From NCBI RefSeq assembly GCF_001937065.1, contig NZ_MOWR01000008.1, positions 1 to 64,000 on the forward strand: a stretch of 64,000 bases of DNA, given 5' to 3'. This stretch comes from Streptococcus sp. 'caviae'. Its GTDB lineage: Bacteria; Bacillota; Bacilli; Lactobacillales; Streptococcaceae. Positions 43,824 to 52,808 of the stretch are shown here, in pieces. A model generated the notes under the pieces. It was not told the origin of the DNA. It ran no database searches and worked only from the letters and a program-made list of their open reading frames with translations. The translations under genes and the position numbers were made by a program. Numbering within the stretch: position 1 is the first letter of the stretch; each line of letters starts with the position of its first letter.

Positions 43824-44744
43824 TCACTTTTTCAGGTAAATTTCATCTATTTTGTGGTCATCCGCCTTATGGAGGATCAGCTCAGCACGATTTCGCGTAG
43901 GTTCAATATATTTTTCCAGATTGACGAGGTTGATGTTTTTCCAGATTTCTCTGGCAAAATCTAAAGCTCCTTTTTTTCCCATCTTTAAGAAACGATGGTA
44001 GTAGTTTTCTTCATCATTCTCAGCCAGATCCAGCAGGGTTGAAAAGCGTTCAAGGTACCAATTTTCAATATGTTTGCTGTCAGCATCAATATAGATCGAA
44101 AAATCAAAGTAATCACTCATATAAAGCCGATTGTTTACGGGGTTTTGAAAAACGTTGATACCTTCCACAATCAAAAAATCAGGTGCTGCAAGAGTCTGTC
44201 TTTGACCCGGTACAATATCGTAAATTTCATGTGAGTAGACCGGTATCTCTGCAGTCTGTCCGTTTTTCATGCTGTCGAGAAAGTTGAGCAGAAGTTCCAT
44301 ATCGTAACTTTCAGGAAAGCCTTTGCGATTCAGCATGTTTTTGGCAGAAAGAACAGCATTGGGATACAAAAAACCATCGGTGGTAACCATTTCAACACTG
44401 GAATTTTTAAAGGTTCTTGCCAGCAAAAGCTGCAAAAGGCGGCTGGTAGTGGATTTGCCTACGGCAACAGAACCTGAAACTCCGATAATAAAGGGACGGT
44501 TGTTGAGGTCTTTTTGCAGAAAAATACTTTTAGAAAAGCTGAGGTTTTCCTGAGCTTTTTTGTAAATCTTAACCAGACTGACCAAGGGCAGGTAAATGTC
44601 GGTGACATCCTGAATACTGATTTGGTCATTGAGACTCTTGATGGAATTTAATTCTGCCTCGTTTAAAGGCGGCTGTGATTTTTGATGCAGGTGCTGCCAG
44701 GTATGACGGGAAATTTTTTCAAAATTAATAAACTCGTTTGCCAT
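43824..44744 (-). CDS. coaA: Pantothenate kinase (type I)
   Basis: This 306-residue CoaA catalyses the first step of coenzyme A synthesis. The P-loop is [17 protein letters not shown] (about 89-105). Other conserved parts are [18 protein letters not shown] and the ending [23 protein letters not shown] lies 8 bp before the start on the minus strand. It is divergent from the methyltransferase gene. Confidence 0.95.
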   Translation of the reverse strand: MANEFINFEKISRHTWQHLHQKSQPPLNEAELNSIKSLNDQISIQDVTDIYLPLVSLVKIYKKAQENLSFSKSIFLQKDLNNRPFIIGVSGSVAVGKSTTSRLLQLLLARTFKNSSVEMVTTDGFLYPNAVLSAKNMLNRKGFPESYDMELLLNFLDSMKNGQTAEIPVYSHEIYDIVPGQRQTLAAPDFLIVEGINVFQNPVNNRLYMSDYFDFSIYIDADSKHIENWYLERFSTLLDLAENDEENYYHRFLKMGKKGALDFAREIWKNINLVNLEKYIEPTRNRAELILHKADDHKIDEIYLKK

Positions 44745-44764
44745 GAAATACTCCTTTGAAGAAC

Positions 44765-44773
44765 ATTATACCA
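44765..44773 (-). promoter_or_regulatory. coaA extended -10
   Basis: The minus strand reads TGGTATAAT, an extended -10 box about 20 bp before the coaA start. Confidence 0.5.
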
Positions 44774-44780
44774 CATTGAA

Positions 44781-44809
44781 TTGAAAACCGTTTCAAAGTG
44801 TGCTAAAAT
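44781..44809 (+). promoter_or_regulatory. Methyltransferase-gene promoter with a cre-like site
   Basis: TTGAAA (44781-44786), 17 bp, TAAAAT (44804-44809). TTGAAAACCGTTTCA at 44781-44795 overlaps the -35 and matches 14 of 15 cre positions with the same central C-for-G change as the pst site. Confidence 0.6.
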
Positions 44810-44839
44810 TGATTAGCGTAAAACAGGAGTCAAAACACG

Positions 44840-45436
44840 ATGAACAACATGTACTATACAGAAAATCCTGACAGCAAGCATGAACTAAAAGAAATAGATG
44901 TCCATTTGCTGGGAGAAACCTTCCGCTTTTTAACCGATTCAGGTGTCTTCAGCAAAAAAATGGTTGATTACGGCAGTCAGGTTCTCTTAAACAATTTTGA
45001 TTTTAAAAAGGAAAAAACCTTGCTTGATGTGGGCTGCGGTTATGGCCCTCTAGGGATTTCTCTGGCTAAGGTTTATGGCCTTGAAGTGACCATGGTTGAT
45101 ATTAATAGGCGGGCGCTTGATTTAGCCGAAATAAATGCTGAAAAAAATGGGGTCAATGCCACTATTTTTCAGTCAAATACCTACGAAAATGTTTCAGGGT
45201 GTTTTGATGCTGTCATCAGCAACCCTCCTATCAGAGCCGGCAAAGAGGTTGTTCATGCTATTATTGAAGGCAGCATGGAGCATCTCAATACAGGCGGCAG
45301 CTTAACCATTGTCATTCAGAAAAAACAAGGAGCTCCCAGCGCTAAGGCGAAGATGGAGCAGGTTTTTGGCAATGCTGCTGTTTTAAAAAGAGACAAGGGC
45401 TATTACGTCCTTAGAAGTGAGAAAGAAGGAGAATAA
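44840..45436 (+). CDS. RsmC-like class I SAM methyltransferase
   Basis: This 198-residue protein matches the single-domain RsmC-like (MTS) methyltransferases that act on guanine in rRNA. The SAM motif is LLDVGCGYGPLGISLA (about 59-74) and the catalytic NPPIRAGK is near 128-135. It lacks the N-terminal pseudo-domain of E. coli RsmC, as is normal in Firmicutes. It lies directly upstream of the pdp-deoC-cdd cluster; a 67-bp gap separates them. Confidence 0.88.
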   Translation: MNNMYYTENPDSKHELKEIDVHLLGETFRFLTDSGVFSKKMVDYGSQVLLNNFDFKKEKTLLDVGCGYGPLGISLAKVYGLEVTMVDINRRALDLAEINAEKNGVNATIFQSNTYENVSGCFDAVISNPPIRAGKEVVHAIIEGSMEHLNTGGSLTIVIQKKQGAPSAKAKMEQVFGNAAVLKRDKGYYVLRSEKEGE

Positions 45437-45503
45437 GAACGAACAAAAAGGTTGACTGTAGTAATAAAAGTCAGTCTCTTTTCATTGCGTTCTTGGTGGT
45501 TAG

Positions 45504-46784
45504 ATGATAAGAGCAGTTGATTTAATTCAGAAAAAACGAGACGGTCATGAATTGACGACACAGGAAATAAATTGGCTTATTGCAGCCTATACTGACGGCC
45601 GCGTGCCTGATTATCAGATGTCAGCCTTTGCGATGGCTGTTTATTTTAAAGGAATGACAACCAGAGAAACACATGATTTGACTATGGCCATGGTTAATTC
45701 GGGTGAGCAAATTGACCTGTCAGCTATTTCTGGTGTCAAAGTGGATAAGCATTCAACCGGCGGTGTCGGTGATAAGGTTACTTTGATACTGGTGCCGCTG
45801 GTTGCGAGCTTTGGCGTGCCGGTTGCTAAAATGAGCGGCCGCGGTCTGGGTCACACTGGCGGAACTCTTGATAAGCTGGAGTCAATTAAGGGTTATCGCA
45901 TTGAGCTTTCACAGGCAGACTTTATCAAGCAAGTTCAGGAGATTGGCTTAGCGGTCATCGGGCAGTCCGACAATCTGGTCAAGGCAGACAAGATGCTCTA
46001 TGCCCTGCGTGATGTGACAGCGACTGTTGACATTATTCCATTGATTGCAAGCTCCATCATGAGCAAAAAAATTGCTGCGGGGGCCGACCGCATTTTGCTT
46101 GATGTCACTGTCGGTGACGGTGCCTTTATGAAGACGCTGGAAGAAGCAGAGACCTTATCCAAGACCATGGTTGCTCTGGGCAAGGAAATGGGACGGCAAA
46201 CAATCGCTGTCATAACGGATATGAGCCAGCCTCTGGGTCAGGCAATTGGGAATCGCTTAGAAGTTCTAGAGGCTCTGCAGATCATGCAGGGACAGGGACG
46301 TCAAGATCTTACCGATTTTATCTGTGAGCTGGCCCAGCTGATGTTAGAATTGGCCGGAAAGCAAAAGAGTCTGACAGCTATTCGCGAGCATTTAACGAAC
46401 GGTCAAGCTCTTAAAAAACTGGAAGAGATGGTTGTCTGTCAGGGAGGCGACTTAGCAGATTTGTACCGTCCGTCATCAGCACCTGTTATCACTGAAATTG
46501 CTGCAGACAAAGAAGGCTATATCAAAGAGCTGCCGGCTTTGGCATTTGGGCTTTTTGCAATGCGTCTGGGAGCCGGCCGAGCAGTTAAAACAGATAAACT
46601 GGACTATGAAACAGGCATTGTTTTTGAGAAAAAAGTTGGGGATTCCGTTCAAAAAGGAGATCTGATTGCCAGGGTTTACTCCAATGAAAAATTATCTGAA
46701 AACATGCTTACAGAATTCAAAAAAAATGTTAAAATAGATAAGGAAGAATTGAGAGTAAATGAGATTTTAAGAATCATTACTTAA
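45504..46784 (+). CDS. pdp: Pyrimidine-nucleoside phosphorylase
   Basis: This 426-residue enzyme splits thymidine, deoxyuridine or uridine with phosphate to release the base and (deoxy)ribose-1-phosphate. The family signature is KMSGRGLGHTGGTLDKLES (about 110-128), with the phosphate site KHSTGGVGDKVTL (about 81-93). It opens a salvage operon with deoC and cdd and is followed by the nucleoside importer. A weak RBS (GGTGG) precedes ATG 45504. Confidence 0.93.
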   Translation: MIRAVDLIQKKRDGHELTTQEINWLIAAYTDGRVPDYQMSAFAMAVYFKGMTTRETHDLTMAMVNSGEQIDLSAISGVKVDKHSTGGVGDKVTLILVPLVASFGVPVAKMSGRGLGHTGGTLDKLESIKGYRIELSQADFIKQVQEIGLAVIGQSDNLVKADKMLYALRDVTATVDIIPLIASSIMSKKIAAGADRILLDVTVGDGAFMKTLEEAETLSKTMVALGKEMGRQTIAVITDMSQPLGQAIGNRLEVLEALQIMQGQGRQDLTDFICELAQLMLELAGKQKSLTAIREHLTNGQALKKLEEMVVCQGGDLADLYRPSSAPVITEIAADKEGYIKELPALAFGLFAMRLGAGRAVKTDKLDYETGIVFEKKVGDSVQKGDLIARVYSNEKLSENMLTEFKKNVKIDKEELRVNEILRIIT

Positions 46785-46802
46785 TTGTTAAGAAAGGGTA
46801 AC

Positions 46803-47465
46803 ATGGAAATCAATCGCTATATTGACCATACTTTATTAAAACCAGAAAGCACTCAGGCCCAAATTGACCAGCTCATTCAAGAGGCTAAGCACTATCATTT
46901 TGCCAGTGTCTGTGTCAATCCTGCCTGGGTTTCTTATGCAGCTGCTTCTCTCAAAGAAAGTGATGTCAAGGTTTGTACCGTTATCGGTTTTCCTCTGGGA
47001 GCGACGACCAGTGCGGTCAAAGCCTTTGAAACAAAGGATGCCATTAAAAACGGAGCCGACGAAATTGATATGGTCATCAATATCGGGCAGGCAAAATCCG
47101 GGAACTTTGATGCTGTCGAAGAAGATATCCGAGCAGTTGTTGAAGCCAGCGGAGACAAGCTGGTTAAAGTTATTATTGAGGCCTGTCTTTTGACTGATGA
47201 GGAAAAGGTTAGGGCCTGTCAGGCGGCTAAGGCAGCAGGAGCAGATTTTGTTAAGACATCAACCGGCTTTTCTACGGGAGGCGCCACAGTTGAAGATGTT
47301 CGGCTCATGCGTCAGACAGTGGGACCTGAATTCGGTGTTAAGGCGGCTGGCGGAGCACGTACCTTAAAAGATGCTCAGGCCTTCATCGAAGCGGGGGCAA
47401 CCCGAATCGGGACATCTGCCGGAATTGCCATTGTTGAAGGGAGAGAAGCAAAAGGTGGCTACTGA
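46803..47465 (+). CDS. deoC: Deoxyribose-phosphate aldolase
   Basis: This 220-residue aldolase cleaves deoxyribose-5-phosphate to glyceraldehyde-3-phosphate and acetaldehyde. The Schiff-base lysine lies in [15 protein letters not shown] (about 150), and the second conserved lysine in [13 protein letters not shown] 46803 follows GAAAGGGTAAC; the TTG start at 46785 is less likely. It is the second gene of the salvage cluster and overlaps cdd by 11 bp. Confidence 0.95.
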   Translation: MEINRYIDHTLLKPESTQAQIDQLIQEAKHYHFASVCVNPAWVSYAAASLKESDVKVCTVIGFPLGATTSAVKAFETKDAIKNGADEIDMVINIGQAKSGNFDAVEEDIRAVVEASGDKLVKVIIEACLLTDEEKVRACQAAKAAGADFVKTSTGFSTGGATVEDVRLMRQTVGPEFGVKAAGGARTLKDAQAFIEAGATRIGTSAGIAIVEGREAKGGY

Positions 47466-47841
47466 TTTAGTATCTCTTGCTAAAAAAGCCAGCCAAAATG
47501 CCTATGTGCCCTATTCTCATTTCCCTATTGGGGCCGCGGTCAAAACCAAGTCCGGTGATGTTTATCTGGGCTGTAATATTGAAAATGCCAGTTTCGGTCT
47601 TACCAACTGCGGTGAGCGGACAGCTATTTTTAAGGCTGTTTCTGAAGGCCACCGTGACTTCGAAGAGATAGCTGTCTATGGCGAAACTGAGGAGCCGATT
47701 TCTCCGTGCGGTGCCTGCCGGCAGGTGATGGCTGAATTTTTTGAGCCAACCGCTCAGGTTACCTTGATTGCTAAGGATGGTAAGACGGTCGTGATGACGG
47801 TCGATGAGTTATTGCCTTATTCGTTTACAGAATTAAGGTAA
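47455..47841 (+). CDS. cdd: Cytidine deaminase
   Basis: This 128-residue enzyme turns cytidine and deoxycytidine into uridine and deoxyuridine. The zinc and catalytic residues are in [11 protein letters not shown] (Cys, Glu) and [10 protein letters not shown] (two Cys). GTG 47455 behind GGGAGAG gives the normal N-terminus ([23 protein letters not shown]) and an 11-bp overlap with deoC. The longer frame from 47371 is an artefact. Confidence 0.92.
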   Translation: MATDLVSLAKKASQNAYVPYSHFPIGAAVKTKSGDVYLGCNIENASFGLTNCGERTAIFKAVSEGHRDFEEIAVYGETEEPISPCGACRQVMAEFFEPTAQVTLIAKDGKTVVMTVDELLPYSFTELR

Positions 47842-47932
47842 AGCTGTTTTTATTGGTCTGTTAAGCCTTTAGGTTTAATGTTAATTTTTTGGCAACATTT
47901 GTTGTATATAAAACTTAGGAGGGTTCATCTTT

Positions 47933-48982
47933 ATGAACAAGAAAATTGTTGGTTTAGGTTTAACTGCTGCAGCAGTATTAGGACTTGCAGCCTGCGGCAA
48001 TCGCGCGGCTAAAAACAATAGCAAGGCCAAAACAGATTTAAAAGTTGCTATTGTAACTGATACTGGTGGTGTTGATGACAAGTCATTTAACCAATCAGCA
48101 TGGGAAGGTTTACAGGCTTGGGGCAAAGACAAGGGTCTCAGCAAGGGAAATGGTTTTGATTATTTCCAATCAGCTAATGAATCTGATTACGCTACCAACC
48201 TTGATACTGCTTCATCAAGCGGCTATAAATTAATCTTTGGTATTGGCTATGCGCTGCATGATGCCATCGAAAAAACAGCGGCTGACAATGAAGACGTTAA
48301 TTATGTTATCATTGATGATGTCATCGAAAACAAAGACAATGTTGCCAGCGTTACGTTTGCTGATAATGAAGCAGCCTACCTTGCAGGAATTGCGGCTGCT
48401 AAAACAACAAAAACCAAAAAAGTTGGTTTTGTAGGCGGTGTTAAATCAGAAGTTATCACTCGTTTTGAAAAAGGTTTTGAAGCCGGTGTTAAATCTGTCG
48501 ATAAATCTATCCAAATTCAAGTGGACTATGCAGGATCATTTGGCGATGCGGCTAAAGGTAAAACAATCGCCGCTGCTCAGTATGCCGGCGGTGCTGACGT
48601 TGTTTACCAGGCAGCAGGCGGTACAGGTGCAGGTGTCTTCAGCGAAGCCAAAGCTTTGAATGAAAAGAAAAATGAATCTAAAAAAGTTTGGGTTATCGGG
48701 GTTGACCGCGACCAAGCTGCTGAAGGGAAATACACTTCTAAAGACGGTAAGAAATCTAACTTTGTCCTTGCATCTTCATTAAAGGAAGTCGGTAAAGCTG
48801 TTCAGCTGATTTCAAACAACACTGCGGATAAGAAGTTCCCAGGCGGTAAAGTAACAACTTACGGACTTAAGGATAAAGGTGTTGACCTTGCGCCAACCAA
48901 TTTATCTGATGATGCTAAAAAAGCTGTAAATGACGCTAAGAAACAAATTGTATCAGGCGACATTAAAGTTCCAGAAAAATAA
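47933..48982 (+). CDS. Nucleoside ABC transporter substrate-binding lipoprotein (BMP family)
   Basis: This 349-residue BmpA/TmpC-type lipoprotein has a signal ending LGLAACGNR (Cys near 21). Family segments are VTDTGGVDDKSFNQSAWEGL, IDDVIENKDNVASVTFADNEAAYLAGIAAA and QAAGGTGAGVF. It binds nucleosides for the ABC importer encoded next to it. AGGAGGGTT is a strong RBS. The gene ends at its own terminator, so it can be made in excess of the membrane genes. Confidence 0.92.
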   Translation: MNKKIVGLGLTAAAVLGLAACGNRAAKNNSKAKTDLKVAIVTDTGGVDDKSFNQSAWEGLQAWGKDKGLSKGNGFDYFQSANESDYATNLDTASSSGYKLIFGIGYALHDAIEKTAADNEDVNYVIIDDVIENKDNVASVTFADNEAAYLAGIAAAKTTKTKKVGFVGGVKSEVITRFEKGFEAGVKSVDKSIQIQVDYAGSFGDAAKGKTIAAAQYAGGADVVYQAAGGTGAGVFSEAKALNEKKNESKKVWVIGVDRDQAAEGKYTSKDGKKSNFVLASSLKEVGKAVQLISNNTADKKFPGGKVTTYGLKDKGVDLAPTNLSDDAKKAVNDAKKQIVSGDIKVPEK

Positions 48983-48991
48983 GGGTTTAAG

Positions 48992-49016
48992 GGCGACCTC
49001 AGCCGGTCGCCTTTTT
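48992..49016 (+). terminator. Terminator after the BMP lipoprotein gene
   Basis: GGCGACC (48992-48998) pairs perfectly with GGTCGCC (49005-49011), followed by five T. Confidence 0.9.
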
Positions 49017-49020
49017 AACA

Positions 49021-49088
49021 CTGAGATCTTTGTATCTCAGTAGAGGTCAGGATAGAGTCACCGCACGATCACATCCTGCTCTCTACTG
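49021..49088 (+). promoter_or_regulatory. Competing hairpins before the nucleoside ABC genes
   Basis: Hairpin 1 pairs CTGAGAT (49021-49027) with ATCTCAG (49034-49040). Hairpin 2 pairs CAGTAGAG (49038-49045) with CTCTACTG (49081-49088), with an inner CAGGAT/ATCCTG stem (49048-49053, 49073-49078). They share CAG at 49038-49040, so they are mutually exclusive at that edge. This could be a leader that tunes read-through or mRNA processing. Confidence 0.5.
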
Positions 49089-49117
49089 AAGTATAAAATT
49101 TCTGAAAGGAAAGTACT

Positions 49118-50650
49118 ATGACGCAACATGTCATTGAAATGAGAGAAATTACCAAAAAATTTGGCGATTTCGTCGCTAATGATCATATCAATCTCAATCT
49201 TAGAAAAGGTGAGATTCATGCTCTGCTTGGTGAAAACGGAGCTGGCAAATCAACCTTGATGAACATGCTTGCCGGTTTGCTTGAGCCGACCAGCGGTGAG
49301 ATTGCGATTAATGGTAAGACTGTTACGATTGATTCTCCGTCTAAATCAGCCCAGTTGGGCATCGGAATGGTGCACCAGCATTTTATGCTGGTTGAGGCAT
49401 TTACAGTGACTGAAAATATTATTTTAGGAAATGAGATTCTTAAAAATGGTATTTTAGATTTAAAAAAAGCCGGTCAGGAAATTAAAGAACTGTCTGAAAA
49501 GTACGGCTTAGCTGTTGACCCTGATGCCAAGATTGCCGATATTTCTGTCGGAGCTCAGCAACGGGTCGAAATTTTAAAAACCCTTTACCGCGGTGCCGAT
49601 ATCCTGATCTTTGATGAGCCGACTGCCGTTTTGACGCCTTCTGAAATTCAGGAATTGATGAGCATTATGAAAGGTCTTGTCAAAGAAGGTAAATCCATTA
49701 TTTTGATTACGCACAAGCTTGATGAGATTCGATCAGTGGCTGACCGTGTGACTGTTATCAGACGCGGTAAAAGTATTGAAACGGTGGATGTAGCAGGAGC
49801 GACATCTCAAGACTTGGCTGAAATGATGGTTGGCCGTTCGGTCTCCTTTACGACTGAAAAAGCTGCTGCCAATCCTAAGGAAGTAACCTTAGCCATTAAA
49901 GATCTGGAAGTCAATGAAAATCGCGGCATTCCTGCAGTCAAGGGGCTTTCCTTGGATGTCAGAGCCGGCGAGATTGTCGGTATTGCCGGCATTGACGGCA
50001 ATGGTCAAAGTGAATTAATTCAAGCCATTACAGGTCTGCGTAAGATTAAATCAGGAACCATTACCATTAAAGGGCAGGATGTGACGAAACTTTCAGCCCG
50101 CAAGATTACAGAATTAAGCGTAGGGCATGTTCCTGAGGACAGACACCGTGACGGTTTGATCCTCGAGCTGACGCTGGCTGAAAATATGGCTCTGCAGACC
50201 TATTACAAACAGCCGCTGAGTAAAAACGGCGTTTTGAATTATCATAAGATTAATGAACACGGGCGTCAGCTGATGGAAGAATTTGATGTCCGCGGTGCCA
50301 GCGAACTTGTTCCGGCTAAGGGACTGTCAGGCGGTAATCAGCAAAAAGCTATTATTGCCCGTGAAGTTGACCGCGATCCGGATTTGCTGATTGTCAGCCA
50401 GCCAACACGCGGCTTGGACGTCGGCGCTATTGAATATATTCATAAACGCCTGATGGAAGAGCGTGATAAAGGGAAAGCTGTGTTGCTGGTTAGTTTCGAA
50501 TTGGACGAAATACTTAATCTATCTGATCGTATTGCCGTTATTCACGACGGTAAAATTCAAGGCATTGTAAGGCCGGAAACCACTAATAAACAAGAACTGG
50601 GAATTTTGATGGCCGGCGGAAGTATTGAAAAGGAGGAAGCAAATGTCTAA
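49118..50650 (+). CDS. Nucleoside ABC transporter ATPase (tandem domains)
   Basis: This 510-residue protein carries two ABC domains, as in RbsA and NupA/YufO. Domain 1 has Walker A GENGAGKST and the signature ISVGAQQRVEILK. Domain 2 has a degenerate P-loop GIDGNGQSE (common in this class), signature LSGGNQQKAIIARE and Walker B LLIVSQPTRGLD. It powers nucleoside uptake with the two permeases downstream. Its last codons overlap the first permease gene. Confidence 0.94.
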   Translation: MTQHVIEMREITKKFGDFVANDHINLNLRKGEIHALLGENGAGKSTLMNMLAGLLEPTSGEIAINGKTVTIDSPSKSAQLGIGMVHQHFMLVEAFTVTENIILGNEILKNGILDLKKAGQEIKELSEKYGLAVDPDAKIADISVGAQQRVEILKTLYRGADILIFDEPTAVLTPSEIQELMSIMKGLVKEGKSIILITHKLDEIRSVADRVTVIRRGKSIETVDVAGATSQDLAEMMVGRSVSFTTEKAAANPKEVTLAIKDLEVNENRGIPAVKGLSLDVRAGEIVGIAGIDGNGQSELIQAITGLRKIKSGTITIKGQDVTKLSARKITELSVGHVPEDRHRDGLILELTLAENMALQTYYKQPLSKNGVLNYHKINEHGRQLMEEFDVRGASELVPAKGLSGGNQQKAIIAREVDRDPDLLIVSQPTRGLDVGAIEYIHKRLMEERDKGKAVLLVSFELDEILNLSDRIAVIHDGKIQGIVRPETTNKQELGILMAGGSIEKEEANV

Positions 50651-51719
50651 AAAAACACAACAACTTGTCGTTCCTCTGATTTCGGTTGTCTTAGGAATTA
50701 TACTGGGTGCCATTATCATGCTTATTTTTGGCTATGATCCGGTATGGGCTTATGAAGGTCTCTTTCAAAAGGCTTTCGGCAGTTTAAAAGATGTCGGCGA
50801 AATCTTTCGTGCAATGAGCCCGCTAATTTTGATTGCACTTGGTTTTGCCGTTGCCAGCCGTGCTGGTTTCTTCAATATCGGTTTGTCAGGTCAGGCCTAT
50901 GCCGGCTGGATAGCGGCTGGCTGGTTTGCTCTGGCTAACCCCAGCTTACCGCGTCCTGTTATGCTTATCATGACAGTCCTTATCGGGGCAGCAGCAGGCG
51001 GTGTTATCGGGGCTATTCCCGGATTTTTACGAGCCTATCTCGGCACCAGCGAAGTTATCGTCACCATTATGATGAACTACATTGTGCTCTACATCGGCAA
51101 TGCTATTATTCAGGATGGCTTTTCTAAAAAGATCATGCGCAATTCTGACTCCAGTATTTATGTCGGCAAGAATGCCAGCTATCAGACAGACTGGCTGCGG
51201 GCACTGACAGATAATTCTCGGATGAATGTTGGCTTTTTCTTAGCCCTTATTGCTATCTTAGTTGTTTGGTACTTGCTGAATAAGACAACGCTTGGTTTTG
51301 AGATTCGTTCAGTCGGTCTTAACCCGCACGCCAGTGAATATGCAGGCATGTCAGCCAGAAGAACCATTGTTTTATCCATGGTTATCTCAGGAGCTCTGGC
51401 CGGGCTTGGCGGTGTTGTTGAAGGACTTGGAACCTTCGGCAATGTCTATGTACAAACCAGCTCTCTGGCAATCGGATTTGACGGAATGGCGGTCAGTCTT
51501 CTGGCCTCCAATTCACCGATAGGCATCTTGCTGTCTGCTTTCTTGTTTGGGGCACTCAGCGTTGGAGCACCGGGTATGAGTATCAGCGATGCAACTCATG
51601 TCGGAACGCCGCCTGAATTGATTAAAGTAGTGACTGCCTTGATTATTTTCTTTGTTGGTGCCCACTATATTATCGAACGTTATATTAAACCCAAAAAACA
51701 AGTGAAAGGCGGTCAGTAA
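50643..51719 (+). CDS. Nucleoside ABC transporter permease 1
   Basis: This 358-residue permease is of the BPD_transp_2 (RbsC-like) family with about ten helices. It contains GFAVASRAGFFNIGLSGQAYAGW and GLNPHASEYAGMSARRTIVLSMVISGALAGLGG. ATG 50643 lies behind AGGAGGAAGC and overlaps the ATPase stop. The second permease follows after one base. Confidence 0.93.
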   Translation: MSKKTQQLVVPLISVVLGIILGAIIMLIFGYDPVWAYEGLFQKAFGSLKDVGEIFRAMSPLILIALGFAVASRAGFFNIGLSGQAYAGWIAAGWFALANPSLPRPVMLIMTVLIGAAAGGVIGAIPGFLRAYLGTSEVIVTIMMNYIVLYIGNAIIQDGFSKKIMRNSDSSIYVGKNASYQTDWLRALTDNSRMNVGFFLALIAILVVWYLLNKTTLGFEIRSVGLNPHASEYAGMSARRTIVLSMVISGALAGLGGVVEGLGTFGNVYVQTSSLAIGFDGMAVSLLASNSPIGILLSAFLFGALSVGAPGMSISDATHVGTPPELIKVVTALIIFFVGAHYIIERYIKPKKQVKGGQ

Positions 51720-51720
51720 A

Positions 51721-52677
51721 ATGAGTTTAGAAAGTATTTTAGCTCTTTTAGTATCATCCATGCTGGTTTATGCGACGCCTCTCATTTTTACCAGTATAGG
51801 CGGTGTCTTTTCTGAAAGATCCGGTGTTGTTAATGTAGGACTTGAAGGCATTATGGTTATGGGTGCCTTCGCCGGAATCGTCTTTAATTTAGAGTTTGCT
51901 GAGTCTTTCGGCAAAGCAACGCCCTGGCTTGCAGCATTGGTCGGCGGAGCGGTCGGTCTGCTGTTTTCTTTGATTCACGCTGCGGCTACCATCAATTTTC
52001 GGGCAGATCATATTGTTTCTGGTACCGTTCTCAATCTTTTAGCACCTTCTTTAGCGGTTTTCTTTGTTAAATCCATGTATAACAAGGGACAGACTGATAA
52101 TATCCATCAATCTTTTGGCAAGTTTGATTTTCCAATTTTATCGGATATTCCTTTTATCGGACCGATTTTCTTTGAAGGAACCAGCTTAGTTGCCTACATT
52201 GCCATTCTCTTTTCAGTTTTTGCCTGGTTTATCCTGACCAAGACAAGATTTGGCCTGCGCCTGCGTTCAGTGGGTGAACATCCTCAGGCTGCTGATACTT
52301 TGGGAATCAATGTTTACCTGATGCGCTATTGGGGCGTTATGATTTCAGGATTCTTAGGAGGAATAGGGGGAGCCATTTACGCTCAGTCTATTTCGGTTAA
52401 CTTTGCAGGAACAACTATTTTAGGACCAGGTTTCATTGCGCTGGCAGCCATGATTTTTGGCAAGTGGAATCCGATAGGAGCTATGCTGTCAAGTCTGTTT
52501 TTCGGCCTCTCTCAAAGTTTGGCAGTTATTGGCAATCAATTGCCTTTCCTATCAAAGATTCCAACGGTCTATCTGCAAATTGCACCTTATGTATTAACTA
52601 TTTTGGTATTGGCTCTTTTCTTTGGACAGGCAGTTGCTCCTAAGGCGGATGGTGTCAATTACATTAAGTCAAAATAA
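51721..52677 (+). CDS. Nucleoside ABC transporter permease 2
   Basis: This 318-residue permease is a partner of the previous one. The opening LIFTSIGGVFSERSGVVNVGLEGIMVMGAFAG and the loop LRSVGEHPQAADTLGINVYLMRYWGVMISGFLGGIGGA are typical of NupC/YufQ-type proteins. It ends the importer operon at a clear terminator. Confidence 0.93.
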   Translation: MSLESILALLVSSMLVYATPLIFTSIGGVFSERSGVVNVGLEGIMVMGAFAGIVFNLEFAESFGKATPWLAALVGGAVGLLFSLIHAAATINFRADHIVSGTVLNLLAPSLAVFFVKSMYNKGQTDNIHQSFGKFDFPILSDIPFIGPIFFEGTSLVAYIAILFSVFAWFILTKTRFGLRLRSVGEHPQAADTLGINVYLMRYWGVMISGFLGGIGGAIYAQSISVNFAGTTILGPGFIALAAMIFGKWNPIGAMLSSLFFGLSQSLAVIGNQLPFLSKIPTVYLQIAPYVLTILVLALFFGQAVAPKADGVNYIKSK

Positions 52678-52684
52678 CAAGCTT

Positions 52685-52713
52685 AAATCACTCATGCAGA
52701 TGGGTGATTTTTT
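52685..52713 (+). terminator. Terminator of the nucleoside ABC operon
   Basis: AAATCACTC (52685-52693) pairs with GGGTGATTT (52702-52710) with one wobble pair, then more T. Confidence 0.85.
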
Positions 52714-52735
52714 AGTGAAGAAGTGAGCATATTCT

Positions 52736-52764
52736 TTGTAAGCGTTTCAATATCATGTTATACT
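52736..52764 (+). promoter_or_regulatory. nox promoter with a partial cre-like site
   Basis: TTGTAA (52736-52741), 17 bp, TATACT (52759-52764) with TG one base ahead (extended -10). TGTAAGCGTTTCA at 52737-52749 resembles a cre site shortened by one base; its use is doubtful. Confidence 0.65.
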
Positions 52765-52808
52765 GGTAGGGTAATTAAATTAGATTATAGTGAAAAGAGG
52801 ATTTACTT

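Noticed and set aside
47842..47932. CodY box upstream of the BMP lipoprotein gene
   Set aside because: The best stretch (AATTTTTTGGCAACA) matches only about 10 of 15 positions, too weak beside the exact site at 10023.
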